From the NCBI GenBank assembly GCA_002393195.1, contig DGIK01000219.1:26595-35110 (forward strand): a stretch of 8,516 nucleotides of DNA. Reading direction: 5' to 3'. This DNA comes from Bacteroidales bacterium UBA3824. GTDB taxonomy: Bacteria > Bacteroidota > Bacteroidia > Bacteroidales > UBA3824. Positions within the stretch are counted from its first letter, which is position 1; every line of letters begins with the position of its first letter. This document shows positions 1 through 5,671 of the stretch, in pieces. A model generated the notes under the pieces. That model had not been told where the DNA came from and made no database searches. It saw only the letters and a list, made by a program, of their open reading frames with translations. Position numbers and translations under genes: made by a program.

Positions 1-42
1 AAAATGTCAAGCGTTTTTTTTTTTTTGTCCGCCGCGCTTTAC

Positions 43-57
43 ATTTGCGGCGCAAAT
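43..57. repeat. 15-bp palindrome in the flank downstream of the YibE/F gene
   Basis: ATTTGCG and CGCAAAT flank a single central G, giving a perfect 7+1+7 palindrome. A second, overlapping stem (GCCGC at 31-35 with GCGGC at 47-51) is possible. A run of T precedes it on the plus strand. On the minus strand, where the upstream gene would end, the stem is followed by A residues, so it does not read as a terminator for that gene. It could be an operator or a chance structure; no function is assigned. Confidence 0.35.
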
Positions 58-70
58 TGCTCATTTAGAA

Positions 71-97
71 TTTGTTGGAATATGTAATATTTTTGCA
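71..97 (+). promoter_or_regulatory. Promoter-like Bacteroidota -7 element pointing into the 3' end of the YibE/F gene
   Basis: TATTTTTG at 88-95 is an exact match to the Bacteroidota -7 consensus TAnnTTTG and is followed by CA. The nearest TTTG upstream (71-74) lies only 13 bases away, shorter than the usual spacing. No plus-strand gene follows, so if active it would make RNA antisense to the gene at 137-1249. The region is AT-rich and chance matches are likely. Confidence 0.25.
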
Positions 98-136
98 GAT
101 TTTTTTTGCTAATGTCTTACAGAGATAGGAAAAAAG

Positions 137-1249
137 TTATTTTCGTCCATAAATCATCCCCCCTACGACAGCCGTGAGTGGCGCGGTAAGCACCAATCCC
201 ATACTGCCTACGACGGTGTGGAGGATTTCGGCGGAGATGTAATTGGAATTGACGATGCACACAAATGGCATTCCCTTGCTCATAAACGCCATAAATGCAA
301 ATGTAAACCCGCCCGAATATGCAAAGAGTAGGGTAGTGGTGGTGGAGCCGATGACGGGGCGGGCGATTTTGAAGCCGGATTTTATTAATTCTTTGGCGGA
401 GAGTTCGGGCAGGCGGCAATGGATTTCGTCGATGGAGGCGGCGATGTCGGTGCTTACGTCCATCAATGCGCCCGATGCCGATATGAATACTGTTGCAATG
501 AATATCGCCGATAGGTCGAGGTCAAAAAAACCGCCGTAAATCAACGCCTCGCTGTAATCTTGAACCGTGCCGGGTATCTTGAACCAATGCGCCGACACTA
601 TCGAGACCGCAGCCGTGAATGTAATGCCGCTAAAACATCCGCACATTGCCGTCAATCCTTTCTTGCCGACGCCCGACACTAATAATATCACCACGGCGGC
701 TGTCAAAAACGAAACGCCCAAGCCTACTGGTATCGGTGAAATTCCGTTGAGAAACATTGGCAGCAACACTTTCCAAAAGCATAACGCCGTGAATATGAAC
801 GACATAATTGCTTTGAGTCCCGTCTTGCCCGCAAAGGCTATCAGCGCGATTATGAATATCGCCGCCAATGCCAATTCTACGCCGCTGCGGTAATAATCTT
901 GTGCCTTCACGGTAAGCACTTTGTCGTGGGCGTCGTCGGTTTTTATTACCGTCAATGCAATGTCGCCCGGCACAAAAAGTTTGTCGATGTTTTTTTGTCC
1001 GTTGAGGATGTTTTCGGCGGAGAATACGTTGCCCTCAAAATCGCCGCTGAGGATTTTTATTTTTAATTTTTGATTGCCGATTGTTACTACCGAAATGGTT
1101 TGCAATTCTGAATTGTCCACCTCCACGACTTCGCCTTTTTCGTAAAAGGTGTTGTCAGTCAAAGAAGGATTCTCGAATCCCGTCGGCAGCAACGCCAGGA
1201 CGAGAATCAAGAATCCTACAATTATTATGAAGATGGTGTTCTTATTCAT
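137..1249 (-). CDS. YibE/F family multipass inner-membrane protein
   Basis: This 370-residue protein belongs to the YibE/F family of integral membrane proteins, whose function is still poorly defined. An N-terminal membrane helix lies at about 5-22, followed by an extracytoplasmic beta-rich segment at about 35-115. Seven or so further hydrophobic helices follow between about 124 and 366. Family hallmarks are visible: G-A-L-M-D-V at about 260-265 with S-T-D-I-A following, R-P-V-I-G-S-T-T-T-T at about 297-305, and G-S-M-G-L-V-L-T-A-P-L-T-A at about 348-360. The length matches the fused YibE/F form. The ATG at 1249 places the start directly before the signal-anchor helix. No clear TAnnTTTG promoter lies immediately upstream, so it may be read from the phosphatase gene 175 bases away or from a promoter not recognised here. 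The family call is secure; substrate and role are unknown. Confidence 0.9.
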   Translation of the reverse strand: MNKNTIFIIIVGFLILVLALLPTGFENPSLTDNTFYEKGEVVEVDNSELQTISVVTIGNQKLKIKILSGDFEGNVFSAENILNGQKNIDKLFVPGDIALTVIKTDDAHDKVLTVKAQDYYRSGVELALAAIFIIALIAFAGKTGLKAIMSFIFTALCFWKVLLPMFLNGISPIPVGLGVSFLTAAVVILLVSGVGKKGLTAMCGCFSGITFTAAVSIVSAHWFKIPGTVQDYSEALIYGGFFDLDLSAIFIATVFISASGALMDVSTDIAASIDEIHCRLPELSAKELIKSGFKIARPVIGSTTTTLLFAYSGGFTFAFMAFMSKGMPFVCIVNSNYISAEILHTVVGSMGLVLTAPLTAVVGGMIYGRK

Positions 1250-1261
1250 AATTATAGATTT

Positions 1262-1295
1262 ATCGCTACGCGATTTTTTTGGGGTCGCTTCGCGA
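1262..1295. repeat. Two near-identical short hairpins, TCGCTaCGCGA and TCGCTtCGCGA
   Basis: ATCGC-TAC-GCGAT (1262-1274) and TCGC-TTC-GCGA (1285-1295) are small stem-loops differing by one base in their shared 11-base core. They sit just upstream of the YibE/F start and abut the larger inverted repeat. A T run (1274-1280) follows the first on the plus strand, but no plus-strand gene precedes it. In the sense of the downstream gene both would be in the leader or the spacer. Confidence 0.55.
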
Positions 1296-1380
1296 GAAAT
1301 CTTACAAATCTTTTCAAATTTTACAAATCTTACTAATTAAAGAAAAATTTGAGTGATTTGTATAGATTTGTAAGATTTCT
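1295..1380. repeat. 17-bp perfect inverted repeat with nested AT-rich repeats between phosphatase and YibE/F genes
   Basis: The 17 bases at 1295-1311 (AGAAATCTTACAAATCT) are the exact reverse complement of 1364-1380. Inside are a further inverted repeat (TCAAATTTT at 1314-1322 with AAAATTTGA at 1344-1352) and two direct copies of TTACAAATCTT (1302-1312 and 1321-1331). The whole can fold into a long cruciform or RNA hairpin. It may terminate or stabilise the phosphatase transcript, or be one copy of a dispersed intergenic repeat. No flanking target duplication was found. Confidence 0.65.
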
Positions 1381-1413
1381 GTCCGTCAGGACACTTAAAT
1401 TATATTGTCCGTC
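1380..1413. repeat. Short hairpin TGTCC-GTCA-GGACA and repeated TGTCCGTC
   Basis: TGTCC (1380-1384) pairs with GGACA (1389-1393) around a four-base loop. The octamer TGTCCGTC at 1380-1387 recurs at 1406-1413. This mirrors the short GC hairpins on the other side of the large inverted repeat, so the repeat is bounded on both sides by small stem-loops. Confidence 0.45.
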
Positions 1414-1424
1414 TTACAATGTTT

Positions 1425-2951
1425 CTATTTGAAATTGGCGAGGCGCATCATTGTGTTTGGGATGTCGGTGTTGTCAAAATATCCCTCCAATTGCTCTGAG
1501 CCGCAGCCCATCGAATATACCGGCACGGGCAGCGCGGTGTGCGAATAACTTGCCCATTCTACGCCAGCCTTGTTGTCGATGATGTGGGTTGTGGTTACGG
1601 TAATTGGCTCATATCCACCGTAAAAGAGGTGTTTTTCTTCGTCGGTAAGTTTCACCGACTTGTCGCCCTTGGCAAAAAGGTAAGCGTCTTTCAGGCGTTT
1701 GGTTTCGTATTCGGAGAGTTTTAGTGCGCCGTCGCCGCCTATGCCAAAGTTTTCCTGCAATTTGGCGAGCAGGGCGTCAAATTTTGGGTTGGTCTTGATG
1801 TATTCTCTCATTTCTTGACCAAAAGTTTCAAACGAAACTACCTGATTTTGCATCAGTTGGAATGCCGATTCGTAGTTGGTGCCGGCAAAACCCAATGTCA
1901 AGCCGCCGCACTCGTGGTCGCCGGTGAATACGATGAGAGTTTCGTCGGGGTGTTGACGATAAAAATCCATTGCAACACCAATGGCGGCGTCCAATGCCAA
2001 TGTTTCGTAAATGTTTGATATTGCGTCGTTTGCGTGGTCTGCCCAGTCGATTTTGCCGCCCTCGGTAAAGAGGAAAAAGCCCTTGTCTTCGTTGTAGAGG
2101 AGTTCGATGCCCTTCTTCACAAAATCGCGGAGTACGATGCGGTCGTCGTCGGATTGTTGGATGTCGAGGTCTATATTATAAGGCAGTGCCGAACCGTCGA
2201 TTTTTGTGCTGGTTACTTTGTTGATAGTTGCCAACACCTTGCCTGACTGAGCGTTGAGTGCATCGAAATCCTTGCGCGTGGTGGTTACGGTGTAGCCCTT
2301 TATTTTCAACGAATCGATGAACTGATCCTTGGTCATATCTTTGTATTTGTCCCAACGGGTGAATCCGCCGCCGAAGTAGTCAAAATTGCTTTTCAAGAGC
2401 CAATGTCCGATAGATTCGTACATATTGCGGTCTTCCACGTGCGCGTAGAAGCAAGCGGGAGTGGCGTGGTCGATGCTCACACTCGTTACTACTCCAACCT
2501 TCATACCCGCCTTCTTGGCTTTTTCGGCGATGGTTTCGAGGTTGGCGGTGCGGTCGCCGTTCATCGAGATTGTGTTGATGGTGGTCTTGTAGCCTGTTGC
2601 AAGGGCGGTAGCGGCTGCGGCGGAGCAGGTGATGAACCTATTTTCGGCGTTGGTGGTCGCCAATCCTACGCTCGGAAATTTGCGGAGGTTCAGTGCGCTG
2701 CCGTCGTGATTGTAGATGTTGCAGGTCTGCTTGTTGAACTGTTCGCGGAATCCCGGCTCGCTTATTGCCTTCTCTGCCATTGTAATCTGCGGTTGCGACA
2801 TACCGTCGCCCACAAAATAAAATATGTATTTGGGTGCTTTGCCATTGGCGGCTGCGCTGTTGGATTGCGCATTGTTGGTGGATGTGCCGCCGCACGCCGC
2901 GCACAGCAGCAGAGCCGCGCCCAATACCATTGAGTAGATTTTGTTTTTCAT
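1425..2951 (-). CDS. Alkaline phosphatase, PhoA-type, lipoprotein
   Basis: This enzyme releases phosphate from phosphomonoesters in the periplasm. The 508 residues open with a lipoprotein-like signal ending A-A-C20; cysteine at the -3 position is atypical for a lipobox. No acidic surface-export tag follows C20. Metal and catalytic residues match E. coli PhoA by alignment by eye: D49 in V-G-D-G, nucleophile S110, T164, R175 (Arg166 equivalent), E297, D302, H306, D345-H346 and H471. Residues H162 and W303 replace Asp153 and Lys328, a pair also found in Bacillus-type enzymes. C109 replaces Asp101, which normally sits beside the nucleophile. An insertion-rich region at about 355-465 fits the variable crown. 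The start at 2951 lies about 28 bases after the predicted transcription start. The family is certain; the exact substrate is not known. Confidence 0.93.
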   Translation of the reverse strand: MKNKIYSMVLGAALLLCAACGGTSTNNAQSNSAAANGKAPKYIFYFVGDGMSQPQITMAEKAISEPGFREQFNKQTCNIYNHDGSALNLRKFPSVGLATTNAENRFITCSAAAATALATGYKTTINTISMNGDRTANLETIAEKAKKAGMKVGVVTSVSIDHATPACFYAHVEDRNMYESIGHWLLKSNFDYFGGGFTRWDKYKDMTKDQFIDSLKIKGYTVTTTRKDFDALNAQSGKVLATINKVTSTKIDGSALPYNIDLDIQQSDDDRIVLRDFVKKGIELLYNEDKGFFLFTEGGKIDWADHANDAISNIYETLALDAAIGVAMDFYRQHPDETLIVFTGDHECGGLTLGFAGTNYESAFQLMQNQVVSFETFGQEMREYIKTNPKFDALLAKLQENFGIGGDGALKLSEYETKRLKDAYLFAKGDKSVKLTDEEKHLFYGGYEPITVTTTHIIDNKAGVEWASYSHTALPVPVYSMGCGSEQLEGYFDNTDIPNTMMRLANFK

Positions 2952-2985
2952 TTGTTAATTTTTTTTGTACATTGTTTCGACGCCC

Positions 2986-3013
2986 CAAAATTACAAATAT
3001 TTTTATGTATCAA
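2986..3013 (-). promoter_or_regulatory. Bacteroidota-type promoter of the alkaline phosphatase gene
   Basis: Read on the minus strand, TTG (3013-3011) is followed after 17 bases by TAATTTTG (2993-2986), an exact TAnnTTTG element. The phosphatase ATG at 2951 lies about 35 bases downstream of the -7 element, leaving a short leader. The same spacing is seen at the aldo/keto reductase promoter. Confidence 0.6.
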
Positions 3014-3129
3014 GAAATTTCTTTTGAAATCCCTTTTAACTTTTTTTATGTAATCCGTCATACACTTTTTGTAAAAATCTCCGTCTATTATTGTGTAAGA
3101 CGTTAATTAAAACATTAAAAATACCAACT

Positions 3130-3582
3130 ATGAAAAATTTTATTTATCTGGCGATAGTTGCCATAATGATAATGATTAGCAACAATGCATCGGCGCAGTG
3201 GACCGATATTTTCAATTCCAACGGCGGCGGCTCTGGCAAGGCGGAACTCTCCACCAACAAGGCGGCTACCATCAAATGGGAAGCCTTGGAGAAAAATCTT
3301 GGCGACGTAAAGCAGAAGGTGCCGACCCTCGTGGAATTTACCTTCACCAATACCGGCGACAAGCCCGTGATGATTCTCGACGCCGAGGCTTCGTGCGGCT
3401 GCACCAAGTTGACTTTTAAGCGCGAACCCGTTGCGCCCGGCAAGACTGGCACTATCTCCACTGTCTATGTTTCGGAAGACGGTGAGACCGGCATCTTCAA
3501 TAAGTCGATTACTGTAAAAATGTCGCTTGCCGCGCCCAACGACGTCTATGTCTTGAAACTAAACGGCAATGTCGTGAAATAA
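3130..3582 (+). CDS. DUF1573 domain secreted protein
   Basis: This 150-residue protein carries a signal peptide (about 1-22, cleavage after A-S-A before Q) and one DUF1573 domain. The family signature is plain: F-T-F-T-N-T-G-D-K-P-V at about 70-80, S-C-G-C-T at about 88-92, P-V-A-P-G-K-T-G at about 100-107, and a G-x-F-N-K-S-I-T-V strand at about 121-129. These domains have an immunoglobulin-like fold, are very common in Bacteroidota, and have no agreed function. The reading frame is open from a TTG at 3091, but the ATG at 3130 is chosen because it immediately starts a signal peptide after an A-rich leader. A barrel-protein gene begins one base after its stop, which suggests one transcript and coupled translation. 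No convincing promoter match was found in the divergent gap upstream. Confidence 0.88.
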   Translation: MKNFIYLAIVAIMIMISNNASAQWTDIFNSNGGGSGKAELSTNKAATIKWEALEKNLGDVKQKVPTLVEFTFTNTGDKPVMILDAEASCGCTKLTFKREPVAPGKTGTISTVYVSEDGETGIFNKSITVKMSLAAPNDVYVLKLNGNVVK

Positions 3583-3583
3583 A

Positions 3584-4033
3584 ATGTTAAGGACGTTACT
3601 ACTATTTGCAATTATAACGGCACTCGGCAGCCTGTCATTGAAAGCCCAGTCGGACGACGGATGGTTTTCTGACAGGCTTTTTGTATGCCATCTTGTCAAC
3701 GGCAATGGAAGCGCGTTGCAGATACATTCGGCGCGTTATTATAATATTGACAACCGTTTTTCTACGGGTCTTGGTTATGGTTTTATCTTCGACGACGGAA
3801 TCAATTTCACCCTCACTTCCGAATCGCGAGTGTATATCAAGCGCGGCGACAAAATTAGATTGCCGTTTCTGGTGTCGGGCGGTTATATTTTTGGCTATGG
3901 TATGGCAACAATATCCCCAAGAATCGGCATCGAGACAGGACGGCGTGCGAGGTTTCGCTTTGCCGCCGACGCGGGCTGCTGGATTCTTGGGGATGTCTGC
4001 GCGCTTGCTGTGGGCGCGGGAGTTGTTTTTTAG
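3584..4033 (+). CDS. Small predicted outer-membrane beta-barrel protein
   Basis: The 149-residue product is not recognised as a named family. It has a signal peptide (about 1-21, ending L-K-A before Q). The remainder alternates hydrophobic and polar residues in short stretches separated by charged turns (for example at about 56-70, 76-86 and 92-105). It ends in V-V-F, an aromatic C-terminus typical of proteins inserted by the outer-membrane assembly machinery. About 125 mature residues would allow only six to eight strands. Its ATG follows the DUF1573 stop by one base, so the two are very probably cotranscribed. Its stop overlaps the stop of the minus-strand barrel gene by four bases. A periplasmic beta-sandwich is an alternative. 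Confidence 0.7.
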   Translation: MLRTLLLFAIITALGSLSLKAQSDDGWFSDRLFVCHLVNGNGSALQIHSARYYNIDNRFSTGLGYGFIFDDGINFTLTSESRVYIKRGDKIRLPFLVSGGYIFGYGMATISPRIGIETGRRARFRFAADAGCWILGDVCALAVGAGVVF

Positions 4034-4614
4034 TTGTTGATGAGTATCGAAACTCCTATCTGCCACCAGGCGTAATGCGATGTTGCAAGTTCGCTGAACA
4101 CCGACACGCTGTGGTTGAATTTGTAGCGAGCTCCGGCAAATCCGTAACTATCGAAGTCGGTGGAGATTTCGTCGGAATATTCTTTGGTGTCCGCCTTGAT
4201 TTTGCGGTGTTTTACTCCGAAGGCGATGCCTGCGTAAGTATCGAGGTCGCGCACCCAGGAGTAATGCAATGCGCCGCGTGTGCCTACGCGCCAATATGAG
4301 GCGTTGTATTTGACATCTTTTTGAAGGTGACTATCAAATCCGGAGCGGCTTCCTGCGCCGATGCCAAAGTAGATGCCGCCGCTCACAGAGCCGTTGGCGT
4401 TGATTACGTTTGGCAAAAACGAATAGTCGCCCGCAAACTCAAACGACGGTACAAAAATGTTGTTCCAATGGTTTGATTCGCGGTTTACCGTGCCGCATCC
4501 AAGTCCGAAATTCAGTCCGATTGACGGCGGGTAAAATTCGTTTTGCGCCTTGGATTCTACTGCCGCGCCAATCATCATAAGTGCGGCAACGATTGTCAGC
4601 AAAATTTTTTTCAT
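4030..4614 (-). CDS. Predicted outer-membrane beta-barrel (porin-like) protein
   Basis: This 194-residue protein has a clear signal peptide (M-K-K-I-L-L..., cleavage after S-K-A before Q at about 24). It continues with glycine- and aromatic-rich alternating strands such as those at about 31-41, 73-85, 106-116 and 121-131. This is the pattern of small OmpA/OmpW-like barrels common in Bacteroidota. The frame stays open upstream through the aldo/keto reductase gene, but the ATG at 4614 is chosen because it begins the signal peptide and leaves a 35-base gap from that gene. It is probably cotranscribed with the reductase from the promoter near 5530. It ends in N-N rather than the aromatic residue usual for barrels. 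No specific ligand can be named. Confidence 0.75.
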   Translation of the reverse strand: MKKILLTIVAALMMIGAAVESKAQNEFYPPSIGLNFGLGCGTVNRESNHWNNIFVPSFEFAGDYSFLPNVINANGSVSGGIYFGIGAGSRSGFDSHLQKDVKYNASYWRVGTRGALHYSWVRDLDTYAGIAFGVKHRKIKADTKEYSDEISTDFDSYGFAGARYKFNHSVSVFSELATSHYAWWQIGVSILINN

Positions 4615-4649
4615 TTTACTATAATTATAATGTGTAATAGTTTGCCTTG

Positions 4650-5489
4650 TTAGAAAGCCACTGCGTCGGGGTAGCTGCCCGAACTGCTGCCGAGGTTCAT
4701 ATCGTTGATGGTGTCGATGTCCTCCTGCGCGAGGGTCAGAGATACGCCCTCGATGTTGGATTTCAGGCGGTCGGACTGCGTGGATTTTGGCAGCGGTAGG
4801 ATTCCGTCCTGGATGCACCACGCCACGCATACCTGCGCCACGGTGGCGTTGTATTTTTGGGCGATTTTGGTGAGGGTGGGGTCGTGCAGCACCATACCGC
4901 GACCGAGCGGGCTCCAAGCCTCCACGAGGATGTTGTTTTGACGGCAATACTCCACAACCTCCTGCTGACGGTAGCCGGGGTGATGCTCTATCTGATTGAC
5001 CATTGGCGGGATGTTGGCGATGTTGAGGAGGGCGTCGAGGTGGTGATTCCAGAAGTTGCTTACGCCAATCGACTTGATTTTCTGCGCCTTGTAGAGGTCT
5101 TCGATGGCGTGCCACGTCTCGGCGTTGATTTCTGCCCAATCTTCGCGCTTGGATGGCGAGCAGGGCCAGTGGATGAGGTAGAGGTCGAGATAGTCCACCT
5201 GAAGGTCGCTGATGGTCTTCTCAAAAGCCCTCAGCGTGTTTTGGTAGCCGTACTCAGTTTTCCATACCTTGCTGGTGATGAAGAGGTTTTCCCTCGGCAC
5301 ACCGCTCTTGATGATGGCGTCGCCGATGTATTTCTCATTGCCATATACCGCCGCCGTGTCGATGTGTGTGTAGCCAATCTTAAGGGCGTTGAGGATGGTG
5401 TCTTCCACGGTGTCCTCGTCGGTGTTGTGCCAAGTGCCGAGACCAATCTTCGGTATCGCCACTCCGTTGCTTAAAATATAGTTTTCCAT
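4650..5489 (-). CDS. Aldo/keto reductase, 2,5-diketogluconate reductase-like
   Basis: A cytosolic NAD(P)H-dependent oxidoreductase that reduces aldehydes and ketones. The 279 residues are full length for the short bacterial AKR group. The catalytic tetrad is intact: D44 in H-I-D-T-A, Y49 in V-Y-G-N-E, K74 in I-T-S-K-V-W, and H107 in L-I-H-W-P. Further family marks are I-G-V-S-N-F (141-146), Q166 in V-N-Q-I-E, W-S-P-L-G-R-G (192-198), and the cofactor-phosphate site P-K-S-T-x-x-x-R around 234-241, which favours NADPH. The M-E-N start at 5489 follows a good promoter by about 39 bases. The substrate cannot be read from sequence; methylglyoxal or sugar-derived ketones are known for relatives. The downstream barrel gene appears to be in the same transcript. 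Confidence 0.93.
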   Translation of the reverse strand: MENYILSNGVAIPKIGLGTWHNTDEDTVEDTILNALKIGYTHIDTAAVYGNEKYIGDAIIKSGVPRENLFITSKVWKTEYGYQNTLRAFEKTISDLQVDYLDLYLIHWPCSPSKREDWAEINAETWHAIEDLYKAQKIKSIGVSNFWNHHLDALLNIANIPPMVNQIEHHPGYRQQEVVEYCRQNNILVEAWSPLGRGMVLHDPTLTKIAQKYNATVAQVCVAWCIQDGILPLPKSTQSDRLKSNIEGVSLTLAQEDIDTINDMNLGSSSGSYPDAVAF

Positions 5490-5527
5490 TAGAATTTAAA
5501 ATTCGTTTTATGTTTTTGATTACGGTG

Positions 5528-5555
5528 CAAAGGTAATAAAAATTTTTTAATTCAA
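5528..5555 (-). promoter_or_regulatory. Bacteroidota-type promoter of the aldo/keto reductase gene
   Basis: On the minus strand, TTG (5555-5553, within a run of T) is followed after 17 bases by TACCTTTG (5535-5528) and then CA. This is an exact -7 consensus. The start codon at 5489 is about 39 bases downstream of it. It is the best promoter in the window and probably also serves the barrel gene at 4030-4614. Confidence 0.7.
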
Positions 5556-5620
5556 AAAAGATGCGACGACGAGGTGTTGGTAGATACTTTTGTGGCGTTG
5601 TGTATAAAAATTATTTTTTA

Positions 5621-5646
5621 TTTGCGGATAATGTTATATTTTTGCA
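5621..5646 (+). promoter_or_regulatory. Probable promoter of the voltage-gated channel gene
   Basis: TATTTTTG at 5637-5644, followed by CA, matches TAnnTTTG exactly and sits 27 bases before the ATG at 5672, leaving a leader of roughly 20 bases. The nearest TTTG upstream (5621-5624) is only 12 bases away, so the -33 element is weak or missing. This placement supports the start at 5672 over the upstream extension of the frame. Confidence 0.5.
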
Positions 5647-5671
5647 TCATAGAATACATCATCATAGAAAA

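Noticed and set aside
1262..1280. Hairpin plus T7 as a factor-independent terminator on the plus strand
   Set aside because: The shape fits, but no plus-strand gene lies upstream, and in the direction of the flanking genes the T run precedes the stem as A residues. It is better treated as part of the repeat cluster.
2403..2933. 176-codon open frame on the plus strand
   Set aside because: It is antisense to the alkaline phosphatase and has no recognisable domain. Its low-complexity Gly/Val/Cys content is typical of a shadow frame.
3091..3129. TTG start of the DUF1573 gene at 3091
   Set aside because: It puts 13 residues before an otherwise normal signal peptide. The ATG at 3130 is the better start.
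4615..5139. Upstream in-frame extension of the 4030-4614 barrel gene to 5139
   Set aside because: The extension lies wholly inside the aldo/keto reductase gene in another frame and is Arg/Pro/His-rich shadow sequence. The signal peptide starts at the ATG at 4614.
5561..5671. 37-residue N-terminal extension of the channel from the ATG at 5561
   Set aside because: It would start upstream of the exact -7 element at 5637-5644. Its residues (Arg- and His-rich) look like translated AT-rich promoter DNA, and the repeat domain begins after the ATG at 5672.
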